From contig SCFE01000017.1 of assembly GCA_004352715.1 (NCBI GenBank), positions 2,475,489 to 2,539,488 of the forward strand: a DNA stretch of 64,000 nt. Direction: 5' to 3'. Below, in pieces: positions 1-13,928 of the stretch. This DNA is from Hofstenia miamia (taxonomy: Eukaryota > Xenacoelomorpha > Acoela). Both the position numbers and the translations under genes were made by a program. The notes beneath the pieces were generated by a model. That model saw only the letters and a program-made list of their open reading frames with translations. It had not been told where the DNA came from and searched no databases. The stretch's first letter is position 1. The number at the start of each line of letters is the position of its first letter.

Positions 1-3000
1 TTTACAAACATTTCTTTCTTATTCCTTCATTGCGACAGTCTAAATACATGCATTGCCAAGTACAAACACAGTGATTTTTTTAAAATAACAATGCTATCTT
101 TATGGCATAATATGTATGAGTGCATGCGTGACTGTAGAAACAGTGACCAAAAGTGGTTATACGTTATAAAAATAAAAAAGTGACTAAAAAGGGACCAAAT
201 GTGACTAGTAAATGAAAAGTAACCAAATGGCAACCCTGATATAAACTATTTTGAACCTTTCAAAACTCCATAAATTATTCTTTAACAAAATAAATATGAA
301 TAACTAAACCACATTAATTAGGTATTTAGTAAATCGCGTATTATATTCATACGAAGGTAACACATAAACTAAACAAAATCAAAGCATAGTGACCTTAATA
401 ACAAAAACCCGAGACAACTCTGAGTCAGAAAACTCACAAAACAAAAATTGGTGGAATCTGCATAAATCTATATAAAGCATTAAGAAAAACAATGGTTAAA
501 TTAGGAACAGATAAGTTTGGGTACTTACAAAAAATGAGATTTGGACGATTTTTAAAATAGCTGAAAAAATAGAGTGAAAATTTCTGTTTGCCGCCTACTG
601 ACGATATTCTGGAGAAATAAGAAATCCACAAATGCTTATAAATGTTAATTACGTAAACGTTTTAGTTTGAATTTATACCACTATTCTTCATTGTTTTTTC
701 CAACGTTCTGACGTGGATCTAGTAAATTACATGAATGAAAAAAACTGCATGGTCAACCGGATTAACATAGACAGGAAAGCACATATTTGCTATCACAACA
801 ATATATAATAGACATCTAAATAATAAGACACTAACCTCAAACAATTTATTCACATGATTTAGATTACAATATTGACTATTAATAAACAAGAAATGGCGCT
901 AGTTAGTACATAGCCCACACGCTAGCGTTTGACAGCAAGACATTCTCCCTAAAGGATTCAAATCTTTTATAAAGTCCGACATGAAGCACAAAATTTCATT
1001 CAAATTCGATATGGAAGTTATGATTACAACTAACACTGGTGAAACGACTGTTGCGGTTTATACAATTTTATTTAATCCAATGTTAGACTACTGCATTTAA
1101 GAGGATTGACACTCGAAATAGAAAACGAATACATGAATTGATTGGCTTAAAATATTTAAAAAAATGATCAAAACTCCCTATAAAATATTGCAACACTTTA
1201 TATTAAACTATATATATATATATACTTATGCTAAAGAACTGTAATGTTCCAAGTTGCTGTGGATTATTTAACAATTTCTAAGACATGAAAACAATAGACT
1301 TGCATTGCACATATTTTCAATTGAGCATTTTATAAATCCAGTATAGAAAATAATACCAAAATTTAAAGAAGAAATTTTAAGTGTGATATTTTTAGGTACT
1401 TTTAGGAATTTTTAAAATATTTCCAATCTCCTTAAACTCTCAATTTTTTAGAATCCTAAACCTACTTCTGTAGGTAATTGTCTTAAACACGTGACACAAT
1501 TTCTAATCATTTATGGCTTATTAATAGTTCAATTTATCAACTCGGTAATCCAAAATAACCTAAAAGGAAGCGAATTTATAGCCCTTGGCTTATTCAATGA
1601 TAATATTTTTTTCAATCTACAACTTTTTTCCAGTTTATCTCAAATTCCATTACTAATTTGCTTGTGAAATTTGAATATTAGACTCTCAAATATTTAAAAT
1701 ACATTTTTTAAATATTTAAGTAAAGCTTTCAAATTTGATTAATAGCTGCCAGTTAATTATGGTATTTAAAATCCAAAAATGTCTTGCTTTTGTAGCTTTA
1801 TGTTACAAACCAATTTTAGATTCAAGGAATTCGTTAATGGGAAACTCATTATTTAGCATTTTAAGTTAAGTTTTGAACTGAATGTTTGTCAAATAGTCTC
1901 CACCCTCTCTTCCGAATAAGTGACTTGGCCTCATTATTTAGAGCACGAGCTATCTCACATGTGGCAGAGCTCAGATTAATTAACAAAATCACTTTTACAA
2001 TGGTTTTTGCAATTGCTTTTTCAATGCAGTAGTGTCCTAAATTGAAAGCAATTGTTTAGTTTTAGAGCATCCATTAAAATAGATATATTTAACCAGATGA
2101 TAATTCTAGCTCGTTTCGGTTTTTAAATAAATACATACCAAAGATTTATCGATAAAATACAATTTTTGCAAAGTCGAAATTCCTACAAATTTTAGTAGTG
2201 TTTTGAAACATGGGGAATTGAATAAGAAAACAGAAGAAATAATTGATAGATTAATTCTTTGAAATATTTATCGTTTTATTATAACAACAGTATTCTAATC
2301 AATAAATCTATTTTATTAAAGGTATCGGCAGTTGAAAGTGTGTTGAAGAATTTCCCCTTGAGATACTATCAAATTTAATAACGATTTTTTAGTAGCATAG
2401 TCTTATATGTGTTAAATTTGGATAAACCTAGTAAACGTATAAAATTGTATTCAACTTTGACTACTCTTCTGCAAGATAAGCGACGGATCTATATCTGCTT
2501 GATGAAGTGGGTCCCTTATAATCAAAACACTGTGGTGATAATGTTGATAATCCCTAAAGCGATACGCAAAACTTGAAAAATAGAAACGTATGTTCCATAA
2601 ACTGGTAGTTAAATTGAAAGCTTTTGCAATTATCCTGTAATAATTTTACTGATGGCCAAAAAACGTGCGCTTTTTAAAATTTCTAGTTTCTGCAGCATTC
2701 TTTGTACGTTTTTTGTATGCCATAAAGCAAATTAACTCTTAAAAATTTTTATGACCTTGCTTATAAAATATCAAAAATTTAATAAATTTACCATAGAGTT
2801 AAGCAAATAAGAAAGAAAGGAAATGCTTTTATTAGGAATATTGGTAGTGATCGGAAACATAGTTAAATTAAGAATGATTTCATTTCACTATATAAATTCG
2901 TAAGATTTCCCACACTTACTTTACTAGAAGAAGGCAATTTAACCTGATTTCAATAATTAAAAAATTCTTCTCGAAGTAGGCCAATTTAGCTTGCTAATGT

Positions 3001-4516
3001 ACCAATTGCCAACATGAAGTTAAGTTGCTGTTGTTATCTCAATGCATGTAAAAAAGGAAAAAGCAGACGTCATTTTAACGATTTATGAGTGTTTTTAACA
3101 TTGAAAAGTTTCGAACATAAATACCAGGTAGATGTGCAATTTTTTTCTATGTGTAAGTTAAACACTTCCATCTTCAGCTCAAAGAAAGACAAAATAAATG
3201 TCAATTCTAATGTTGTTAACTAAATGTACTGTACTGCATTATGAAATATATAGATTTGTGATACACGAAAAAGAATGTAATACATATCTGAATTGTATCT
3301 TGTTTATTGTCAAGAACTAATTTGTAATCATATAAATATAACCTGAAATCTATCTCAAACAAATCAGACAAATTTAAGTTTGCTATTTTTAAGCAGAATA
3401 GAAACAATATAGAAAGAGCAATAGCTTCGTAAATTGCTAAAATAGAAAATTTTTCCAAGAGCAAGCAAAGAACCATCTTTTTATCGATAGTCATGTTAAG
3501 TGTGATACAAAAGATACATATGTATATATTTCTCTCTTGCATTCAATTTATTTCTATTATATTTGATTTATTGATTATCCAAATACATTATGCTTTAAAA
3601 ACGGGATCATGAGGATCCGAATTGTTCGCAGTAAGGCCATCAATAAACATTGACGAATTGATAACTCCTCTGCAGAACTTCTACAATTACCTTGGAATTG
3701 CCTTTTCGGAATGGTTCAATATTTTGTTTGATAAATTGTTCTTTAAATTTATAACATTATCCAATGATTCAGGTTCTTTTCCAATAAGAAACCCTAACAA
3801 TGGAAATGGAGAAACTCCGCAAATTTTTAATTTCAATTTTATTTATTTAACTAATAAATTTAATTTGAATTCAAAATTATTCCACCCATGAAAAATTTCT
3901 TTTTATTTTCAGATATTATAATTGCTTGGAAACAGATTTTTGCTAATGATTAGACATTTGAAATTAATGCCTTTTTGTCCATAGTACAATGTTCCTAACC
4001 AAGGAGTTCTTGTTGTAAACTAAATTTTTTGGTATTTATAGCTTTTGATGTTAAGATTTCCGATGCTGTAAGAGATGGTCACTGTTGTTAGGTTATAGCT
4101 GATTACATACTTGTAAAGTAAATATTAACAAAAAAAATAAGCAGCCCAAATATACCTTTATGAATTGTAAATACACTTTGAATATAATAGAGTAAATATA
4201 AACATAGGTACTAGTCAAGTATATATTCTATATATTCAATAGAACATCCTTGCTAGTTATTCATATAGATGTAAATTGTCATCAAATTTATGGTAACGCC
4301 ATAATGATTTGAAGATTTTGAAGTTAAATAAACTGTGATTTTCATCATTTGAATTTATAAACCCCAACTAGCTCTAACAGCGTTGGACAATTTCTGACTA
4401 GTATCCTTATTGGTTCCTAAAGTTATTGAATGATTTTGACAGAGCTATGTAAAAGCTAGATATTCTTGCAAGCGCTATTGTTTTAGACATATTTTGTGTG
4501 AACTTTAATATTTGAA
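1..4516. other. AT-rich intergenic DNA, no gene recognised
   Basis: This stretch is strongly AT-rich, with stop codons in all frames and only short fortuitous open frames. A short (TA)n tract sits at 1209-1224. I see no conserved domain, RNA gene or element end that I can defend. It most likely is intergenic or intronic DNA. Confidence 0.6.
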
Positions 4517-4692
4517 TGAAAATGAATATATATATATATTCATTTTAGTCTATAAGCACTTGTTGATGCACTTCAATCACTTATGGACCATCGTCAGAAT
4601 ACAATATTGCGGCAAATAAAGCTTTACAAAAATACTACACTAAATGTTTGAAAAATCATATTTGCATGCTAAAACAGACAAGTTCGTTTGAG

Positions 4693-4940
4693 TTAATTAA
4701 CTTTAAAATATAATTTTAGTATGATTGCTTCTGCTATTTTGGTATCAAAGTTGTTTTTAAGTTCATGAGCATGTTTGTAGATTACTGTGCTTAAGTGTCC
4801 ACTAAGATGTTCTTTTATCCTCTTTCCGAAATGTCGAAGTGTTTACCAATGTACAATTTTTTACAATCGCAACATTTATATTTATAGACAATTGATGAAA
4901 CAAGCTCTTTTGGAATTTGATCTTTATTCTTAAATATATA
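4693..4940 (-). pseudogene. Penelope-like element GIY-YIG endonuclease fragment, frameshifted
   Basis: Read on the minus strand, this segment encodes IPKELVSSIVYKYKCCDC followed by KKLYIGK and, after a one-base frame shift near 4825, RIKEHLSGHLSTVIYKHA. The order Y-K-C-x2-C, then Y-I-G-K, then R-x-x-EH, then an EAI-like helix is the pattern of the GIY-YIG nuclease domain at the C-terminus of Penelope-like retroelements, which nicks target DNA during integration. The first half ends in a stop in its own frame and the second half ends at 4693-4695. No reverse transcriptase is recognisable upstream, so this is a 5'-truncated, decayed copy. The sequence at about 4517-4692 is probably its 3' tail. 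The domain call rests on motif recognition only. Confidence 0.6.
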
Positions 4941-5003
4941 TCATGTATTGGTCGTATCTTAACATGTTTAAGTTGTTTATTAATGATCTTCAATTTTTTT
5001 CAG

Positions 5004-5008
<5 letters not shown>

Positions 5009-5035
<27 letters not shown>
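5009..5035. repeat. (TA)n microsatellite
   Basis: This is an uninterrupted alternating TA tract of about 27 bp just upstream, in minus-strand sense, of the Penelope-like fragment. It is a simple-sequence repeat with no further support for function. Confidence 0.9.
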
Positions 5036-7661
5036 TTCAGCTAAGCTCGAAACAACATGTCACATTCAGCGGCTTTCAACTCTGAACATTAGCAGTTCAT
5101 TAATTTAATTTTCACATCTTTCAAAGTCTTTTGAAGCAGTTATTGAAGAACCCCTTTGTAAATGCCGAGTTCCGTGTTTTGCATTTAGTTGATAAAATAC
5201 ATTTTAAATTACATGTATATTAGGTATGCAACTCTAATGTATGAAATTTGTTTAGATATAAAATCTCAATGAATATATTTAGGTAATTAAAATCTTTTCC
5301 TGGATACAATTTGTGGAGAGTTGAGTTATATAACTATTTGTCAATATTGGTGCTCATAAATTATTTCGATGGAGATGACAAAATCAAGCAATTACTTTGT
5401 TCAAAACAATACGTAGTTTGTGATCAGATGTTTCTGCAATCTCTTCCATTGCTCATCAATATACTGTCTAAAGTAACGTCTTAATTCAAACCAACAGAAA
5501 ATCATGCTTAAATTGTTTCCACAAAAATATTTATGTATCAAAAATACTGTTAACAGTATGTGCAAATAGCTTCAACTGTTTCTAATATTAAATCAAGCAT
5601 AAATAACGGCTGATGTATTTAATGATCTGCAACGCGATATAATGCTTCAATAGCTTCCCTGAAAATGTTTACCGCTGCTTTGAAATTTTCATATCCATAA
5701 AGTGGGCCACTAAATCAATTATATTTTTTCAGAAAATCGTGGGTTAACAAGCGATAACACTTAAATTTCGCGTCTGAATTAAGATTCACAATTACGATGT
5801 CTATGTATACTACTAGTAACTAAAATACAATCAATCTTTCAAAACGAATAATATTTATTGAAATTTTGCGGACGTTTTATTCATTGCAGTTCTGCTTTGC
5901 ACATAGAAACAACTCAATATCTGGATTTCATTGTTTACGCAAAATGCAATTTTCAAACAGTTCTTCCCCGATTTTTCTTAAAAAAACAAGTGGCAAAAAT
6001 TCATGTTTTGGAGTGGTCGCTTAATTATATTTGTTAAATATTACTAAAGTAAGATAACTACAGATGCGGAGACAGTCATTTGATGTAGCGACAAAAATGT
6101 GATTATTAAATGACAAAAAAAAATTTTAATTTCTGACATCTTTCTGTTAACTCTTACATCTGGACTAGTAATTCTTTTGCAAAGTATGCCAATTTTTTTC
6201 TATGAACTCCTTAATTTCTTGTACCACAAAAAATGTGTCTACAGTTAGAAAATTTTAAACACTACACTGGAATAATTCACGTTTATTTTGTACATTTATT
6301 AATTTTGCCTAATGAACATATGTAGTTCATAGTGCAAATAGGAATCGCGATTTAACACAATTTTCGCGTTTTCGTTTAGAATGCTGAATTTTTTATGCAA
6401 AGAGGAAGCAAGGAATGCAATTGCGTCTAAATAGATGTCTAGTTTAATTTCTGGCCTATTTATAAATTTTAAAAAAATATGAATTCTCAAGTTGCATCAA
6501 GAATCTTGGTCGTTGTATTCATTGAAGAAGACACTAAAAAGAACTGAAATCATGCAAAAAAAATTTCATGATTTGTAGGAAGATGCTAATCTTGCAATAC
6601 CCACAAATCTGAAATTAAATACATGTTAAAACCAATCAATATTTCCAAGTTCATAAATGCTTTTCCAGCTTTGTAGATTTCTATTGCTAATAGTAGAATC
6701 ATTGAAACTATTTAAAAAATGTGCTATAAAGATGTTACCATTAATACCAGATACAGATATGTACACCAACTTAGTAAAACAATTCATTTCCAACAAACTT
6801 ATAAAGACAAAAATTGGTATCAGAGTGCTTAAATTGGTTTCTATTTGCATCCCTAGTCGCAAAGGCTTAATTAGCAATCATATTTTAAATTTGTTTAGGA
6901 TTAAGAATACGGAGACGTTTTCTATTAATAGAATATACAATTTAGCTAAGTTTATCCATACTAATACCACAATATATCAATTTGAGGCAAATCATTGTCT
7001 AACAAAAACTATAAACTTACTTATGATAGGTAGTTGTTAAGATATCTATGTCGTTATTACAGAAATTTTATAAAGAATCTCTGCTTCGCCGTAGATAAAG
7101 GGCTGCTGGTAATTCATTTAAGAACTTTTAAATAATGTTCTAAGTTTTTATAGATAATGTTGTCAATCAAGCATGATGTAGAGAGAAGATTAGATTATCC
7201 GATTCTGATCAATAATTTAGTCAAAAAAATCAGTAAAATTTCTGCCTAATTTTGATATTTAATAAGTTAATGGATAATAGTCTTTTATTGTTCATTTCAT
7301 ACATTTTAGCTAATGCTACAAATTAATTTGTACAAGTAAATTAACTGACTTAGTGTAGAATTGCTATGTATATGCCTGTGTAGGCCTAAATTATTTTCAT
7401 AACAAATGCACAAACATCTGAAATTTACACCATAGTGAGAGCCATCTTATTAGTGCTCATTTTTATCTACTTATCAGTTGGGTCATATTTGGCGCAAACT
7501 TGGATCCACTATATTTGATTCTAGAAGTAGAAAATCCGGCCTTACAACATCTACATGTTCATCAATAATGTTAGGCAATCAATGAAACATTGAAATTCAC
7601 AAGCATATTGATTTAAAGTTGCAAGCTTACATTCAACTGTTGCGCATCAAAAAATTTCCAC

Positions 7662-7691
7662 ATATATATATTTATATATATATATATATAA
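7662..7691. repeat. (AT)n microsatellite, interrupted
   Basis: This is an alternating AT tract of about 30 bp with one interruption (TTT). Confidence 0.9.
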
Positions 7692-8235
7692 TTGTCATTA
7701 TTTATTTCACACTCTAGAGATTGCAAAGCAATATAAAGGCACAATTATTTGGATCTCTAAAGAATCCACTGTTTTTTAGAGATTTCAGCTCATCTCTTGA
7801 GCAACAATGTACTATTTTAAATGTATGCAAATTCATGGACAATGCCAAAGCTAATTTTTTTGATATAAAACAAAAGCACTACACATAAAAATGACAGAAT
7901 TTAAATCATATCTAGTATTGGATGAATTATTTCTAACACAATATAAGTGATACACATTATCAATTTCTGCTGTCAAATGTCGTTGTGGGAATAAATTTAT
8001 CAGCATTATTAAGCCAAGCTTTTAATGTAAATTCCCAAGTAGCAGACGATTTAATTATTCATTAAGCATTTTATGCAATTCATTTACGCTGATGATATAA
8101 ACAAGTTAGTATTGAAAGAAAAGAAAATTGAATTAAGAAAAATAATTCAAGAGAGACACAGCATTTAAAGTATTTTTAATGATATTATGATTTACCTTCA
8201 TAAAGATACAATGAACAGAAATCAGTCTAAATCAT

Positions 8236-8258
8236 TTATATATATATATATATATATA
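8236..8258. repeat. (TA)n microsatellite
   Basis: This is an alternating TA tract of about 23 bp in intergenic DNA. Confidence 0.85.
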
Positions 8259-8784
8259 AATCTAAGGGGCACTTTGTACAAATTTTCAAACAAATACGGA
8301 ACTTTTGGTATTATATAGACTAAATATGAGGGCGTTTGGTAAAGTTGAATTCAAATTAATCTAATTATAATTTCATGGCCTGTATCCAATTTAAAATTAT
8401 TTATTAGTTTGATGTCCAAATCGTAGCAAAGCAATCAAAGAAAGGAAAATGTTTATGCAATTATGTTAAGGAAAATAAATTTTGCATTTTATTATTAAAT
8501 GTACTTACTTTCTTAGTACTTTCCTAAGCATTTTCAATTTGTCATCTGCATAATTCGATGATTTCTTTAAATTTCATGTTAATACAATCTCAAAATTTGT
8601 AAATGATGTTGTAAGTGTAAGTCAATTAAATATTAATGTCTTAACAAGTATGCAAAGATTTTTATAAATTATATTCATATTTCAAGCACACTTCAAAATT
8701 GCACCAAGCGCCTTATAAATATTTTTCATTTTCTTAGGCTTGTCAATATCAGTAAAAATGCTTTTCAAATATCTTATAAAGAAA

Positions 8785-8791
<7 letters not shown>

Positions 8792-8880
<89 letters not shown>
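8792..8880. repeat. Long (AT)n microsatellite
   Basis: This is an uninterrupted AT dinucleotide tract of about 89 bp, the longest simple repeat in the window. Such tracts are prone to slippage and assembly length error and can extrude as cruciforms. Confidence 0.95.
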
Positions 8881-8883
<3 letters not shown>

Positions 8884-11800
8884 GACAATTGTAAAAATGA
8901 ATATTAAACTACAACGAATGTACATTAGTTGTTTAAACGATTATCACAAGAAATGTTTTAATGAAGCAGTGCTTCAGAAGCACACAAAACAAATAAACTA
9001 TAGTCTTTCATTATGCTTAGAGACAAAACGTCTAGTGGTCACAATAAATGAAAATCTGTGTAAACACCACTCAAGCTTATATCAAGCTCTAGTATTAAAC
9101 AGAAACCACTTCACAGTTGTTTTAATCGAAATCCACACTTAACAGCTAAAGAACAATATTCATTTTTAACAAACCGATTTCCTCTCAATTGTAAGATATT
9201 ATATTATATTAGATTCTCATAGAAACTTTTTTCTCAAGATTCTAAGAAAATCAGGACTTCAAGCTGTAAAATTTGATTTAACTGCATAAGATTTAATTTA
9301 ATAAAAATTATTGGCTTGTTGCGACACAATTGAGTCTCACCATGATTAATAAAAATTTTTAAGCATTTGAAGAAATTTACCCTCAGGAATCTTATGAAAA
9401 AGTGGATTTTTGACATAATTTCATCTGCGCATTATACATGACTCATCTTGAGCTAACACCCAATCACACGGTTTCCATGGAATAGGACTGCTCTCCATAG
9501 AACAAAAATTCCATGACTGTGTTGTTCTGTAATAAAATGTGAAAAATATGTTAGAAAAGAAAAAGTCTGTTATCAAAGAATATGAAAAATATGCTGAATA
9601 ACATATTGGTAAAAAATTTAGTGAACTGAGACATGTTATGCATTAAAAAAACATCAGCCAACGCTGAAATCAATTTTTTCATATTAGTATTTAAGCATTT
9701 AAAAGTTTAATAACGTTATTTTCAAAACTAAAGATAATATTAATTGTCAAATCAATGTAGGTAGGAAGGTTGTTGAATTAGAGATGGTCGCTTTTGAAAA
9801 TCGGATGATAAAATTCTTCAGGTCTGTGCTTGGAAAATTTGAATGTATGAGGAAGTGATTATAAAGTCACATCAAAGTATCATTTCCTAGTAAGGATATG
9901 TTCAGTCTACTTAGGTAGATTAGTCATTGAGTGTGTTAAAAGCGTGTAAGTATTTCAGAAAGAAATGATTTATAGGCACTTTCAATAATAAACGTAGAAA
10001 AGTCTCTCTTAAAGAAATCATTAAAATTTGAAAACTGCGGAATTTGCAAATCAATAATAGAGATGAGTTCTTTCATTTCTTAGAAATTAGAAAACAGGTT
10101 TCTGGGCAATGATGACTTACTTGTATTGTGCTAGTTTTGTGCCAGTAAAACTCATGATGTAATTAAACAAATATATAGGAAGAGAAAAACGCAATAGATC
10201 TAATCAATATTGAATGAGGAAATAATTAATTATTAACGGATTTTAGCATTTAGGGACCAGCCAAAACCTATTATGTTGTTATCAGATAGGGTTGATATAA
10301 CACCATATTATGCTTAAGAACGTTTGAAATTTGTTATATAGAAAGTCGCTAAATTTCATGACATGTCTTCAAATGTACAAATATTGGATAAAATCTTAGT
10401 TTTTAAAAGTTTCGATAAGATTTTGGGAAATTACTAATGAATTTTTTTAAACATCGTAGACTTTTAAAATCCGTTCATATTTGTATATTTCATATAATAC
10501 TACTAAATACTATGAAATACTGCAATATTTTGTCTGTACGTAAATTCGAGATCTATTCCATAAATATATAATGGCTTAATCACAACTGTTAGCAATTAAA
10601 CGCAACAAGATGAAGTAACAGCTGTAAGAAATAAGATGCTTATTCGAAAAAGAAATAACTCTAAATATATGATAACTAGTCCAATGACTTGTAAAAAAAC
10701 CAAAATGTATGCTATTAGCTATTTTTGAATAAATATAACATTATATTTCTATTGTCTTTAAGTAAGAATAAAAATGAGAAAGCTTCAGATGGCTAATTTA
10801 AAAAATTCAAATTCAGACAAGAAACAAGCTCAGTAAATTGCCACAATTCCCAAACTAGAAAGCTTTTAGGGATATGCGCAATATTCTAACAGACCAGTCA
10901 ATAAGTCTTCCATTTTATAGAATTAGATGTTTTTGTTTGGGTTTCCTAAAAGAAGATAAACTAATTCTATAATAATATTAAGGGAATCACCGAAATTTTC
11001 ATTTGGGGACAAGTGATTACTTTCACTTGAAAATTGTATTTTAGTCTACAGCACTTCGTAGATACATAAATTGTATGTGTTTCCAACAATATTATAAATT
11101 GCTATTTTTCATTGTGGTCGCATTGATTTGAATGCAAACATCAAGCAGAATTATGTTATTAATATTGGAAATTTCAATTCACTAAATTCTATTATTCAGC
11201 AAAATATACTGGACATTTCGCTCAGGCTTTTTCAAACACAAATTGTGCACATATCCTGACCGTGGGCGTGGAAATCTTGAGTGTGGACATGTGGAACTTT
11301 GACAGATGCATCTTTGTTAAGATTGCGATCCTTTTATATTTTACTGGCTTCCTTAAACACACTTCATGAAAATTCAATTGAATTATAACCTTTGGTGCTC
11401 ATTTAGTGTCATTTTTTGCAAATAATCAGTGTAAAACAGCTGTTCCGACGTGAAAGCTTGCTAACATTTTCATGCAGAGAATTAAGAATTTTTTCTGATC
11501 TCAAGTTTGATCGATGTGGAGCCTTCATTATGTTATGAGATGAAATTAGGGCCTCCACATCGGAAGACACTGCATTCTTTCAAATCACTCTAACGAAAGC
11601 AGTGGAAAACATTTCCATTCTTCAATTCAGCTACAAATTACAAGTTTTTTCAACCATCTTAAGAAAAATCATTATAGTATATACAGAACAGCAACATGTC
11701 TAAGCAAATAACATCAAATAACGTCAGTTGTACTTCAAATAAATTCTGTCTAAAATTGTAAGACATCACATTCAAGGAAGTTGATATAATAGAAAGCATG

Positions 11801-13040
11801 ACTTTATTTCTAGCTTCTTCAATTTCTTTTGGCTTCCTGTAAAAGCTAAGAACAAGTAACTTATAGTAATAGCAGAATCATTTCTGATACTAGCACTACG
11901 AAGATGTTGTTTTATTTTCTCCTCTCGTCCACAAAGCAAAAGGTTAGGAACGTTGAAGCTACAGCTGAGATCAAATATGAAACATTGAAAAGACGTAAAA
12001 GATTTGTACAGTCGATTGAATAAAAAGAGAGAATTGGCAGTAACAACAATAGGGGATATAGTATATAATTGAGGGACGATGTAATTAACTGCTCCTCCAC
12101 AATTTCAATTGTAAACTATTTGCAAAACCTAACTGCAGTTTAATATTCAGATTGAGTAAATGGTCTGAATGATTCCATTGATTTGCTTTGGATGATGCTT
12201 GCAATAATGAAGCACCTCAAAATTAGAACACTTCATTAAGAAATATGTATTAAACTACGGTCAAGGAATCCAAACTTAACTTCAAATCCCAGGTGTACTT
12301 TGTTCATTTAAAATTTGGGATAGCAAATAATTCTCTTAGTGCACCATTAAAAAACCCTGCATGTGCAAAGATGCATAATACCACGCAACCATAAGATTGA
12401 ATTAAATAAAAACAGTAAATAAAAATATTGCGGGAATTAGAAAAAATATTTGCGCAATGGATTATATAAAGGTTCAGTTTCTGCTCATTGCAATTTGTTT
12501 ACTTATAAATTACTCAGTGGCGTTTACAAGTTTTTTTCGCAGCTCTCCCCGTGTTGATGAGCAAGCACAATATCTTGGAAGCATATTAGGGAAATTGGCA
12601 AATGAAGTAAAAAAAGATTCAAGACGATATTGATTCTTCATTTGAAAACACGCTGAAAGCAAAATACTTTCTATCTTCGGCAATTTATGAAAAAAAATTT
12701 AGGAATTAATATTTCATATTGGAATATATTTCTTTTTGAACACTTTTTTACTTGAACATTGGAAAAATCGATTAAGGATTTAAAACTTGGTTTTTGCTGA
12801 TAGCTGGAAATGCAATGTAACATTCTGAGTATAAACTAAGATAACAGAAAACTTAGTATAAACAGTATTTCATAGCGAAAATAAAAATGGGAAAGCTAAC
12901 TACATTATGATAAGATGAAGGAAATAAGCGTACATATATTGAAAACAAATAAAAGTATAAGCCTTTGTTACGATAAGAGCAATTACTGAGTAAAGATCAT
13001 ATAATCATACTATTAAAATTATAAATATAATAAAATTGGT

Positions 13041-13928
13041 TTAAACTCTGAAAAGATTTGCATAATCACCGAGTTCTTGCTTAACTTTCTCATTGAAGAG
13101 GTTCTTTTGTCCTTCTGTGAAATAAGACTGGCCTGCATCAACTTTCCCTTCTCTAATAAAATTGGCTGGACCTGCTGCATCGTACACTTTTTTCATGTTA
13201 TCAAAATCACTTGCATTAATGGCAGCTTGCACCAGCTCCTCGGAAGCCGGTAAACCAAGAAATTTGACCAATTTATCAATAACATTGGCTTTATCTTGGA
13301 CAATATCCTGGTAATGCAGGAGGATGCAATGAGAACTCCCTTCATTCATTATATAATCTAACCAAAGTTTGTGCCAACGGAACCAACTGCCATTGACTTG
13401 TTCACCCTTTATCACGAAATTGTCAAAAAACTTTTCGAAGGTGAGTTCGGGATGAAGAAGTCTAAATATTTCCCCTCTTTGATAGAAATGAAAGCAACTT
13501 ACCAAATTATCAAAATAATTGCGAACAATAAAAACTGTTTTAGGTTTTTTACTGAAGAATTCTTTTGGAACTAGCGGCATAACTAAGTGTGTCTTTATCA
13601 ATCTAGGCCTCTCCAAACCTTTTGTTACTTCCACGCCATTATAGCCTTCCTTAAACATTTCCAAGAAGGAAGTTGCGCTGCTTTCATTTACTACTTTTGA
13701 TGGTTTTCCCATTAGATTAGTAATGATAGTTTGAGTTAAAGTAGTGCCAACTCTGGGATAAGTGATGAGAAATATATCGTCATCAAGTAGAGACAAATCG
13801 CTAACTTCATCCCACCAACTTGGATTTATTGCCAAACTATGAGATTCACGGAATTCGCCATTAACTCGATAAGCGACACCGTGGGCTTTTTCATTTTTCG
13901 CTTCTCTAATTATTTCGATGTGCGTCAT
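13041..13928 (-). CDS. Cytosolic sulfotransferase (SULT family), single exon
   Basis: This is a complete 295-codon frame, the usual length for cytosolic sulfotransferases, which move sulfonate from PAPS to hydroxyl or amino groups of small molecules such as steroids, phenols or amines. The 5'-phosphosulfate loop is at residues 56-63 (TYPRVGTT), where the family norm is YPKSGTTW, so the usual lysine is Arg59 and Ser is Val60. The catalytic histidine is present in KTHL (His114). The 3'-phosphate site keeps Arg136 and Ser144 (RNYFDNLVS). The C-terminal PAPS motif is degenerate, REGKVD at 259-264 instead of RKGxxGDW, but FT follows at 270-271. The start has A at -3 and opens the conserved N-terminal region. 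No intron is needed. I see no signal peptide or membrane segment, consistent with a cytosolic enzyme. The substrate cannot be told. The altered PAPS motifs leave activity uncertain, although the open frame argues for a functional gene. Confidence 0.92.
   Translation of the reverse strand: MTHIEIIREAKNEKAHGVAYRVNGEFRESHSLAINPSWWDEVSDLSLLDDDIFLITYPRVGTTLTQTIITNLMGKPSKVVNESSATSFLEMFKEGYNGVEVTKGLERPRLIKTHLVMPLVPKEFFSKKPKTVFIVRNYFDNLVSCFHFYQRGEIFRLLHPELTFEKFFDNFVIKGEQVNGSWFRWHKLWLDYIMNEGSSHCILLHYQDIVQDKANVIDKLVKFLGLPASEELVQAAINASDFDNMKKVYDAAGPANFIREGKVDAGQSYFTEGQKNLFNEKVKQELGDYANLFRV

Larger units (their letters stand above)
5036..13040. other. AT-rich intergenic DNA with microsatellites
   Basis: No gene can be supported here. 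There are short AT microsatellites (7662-7691, 8236-8258, 8792-8880). Two short minus-strand patches, about 5630-5730 and 5398-5505, look more protein-like than their surroundings but are too short to call. An open frame at 6657-7040 (127 codons) has no recognisable motif and AT-driven composition. Confidence 0.55.

Noticed and set aside
3216-3542. Open frame of 108 codons, minus strand, hydrophobic
   Set aside because: The Phe/Ile/Leu-rich composition is expected from AT-rich DNA. There is no motif and no supporting signal.
6657-7040. Open frame of 127 codons, plus strand
   Set aside because: It is AT-driven and rich in Ile, Asn and Lys, has no recognisable motif, and an overlapping minus-strand frame is equally open. 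It is likely chance.
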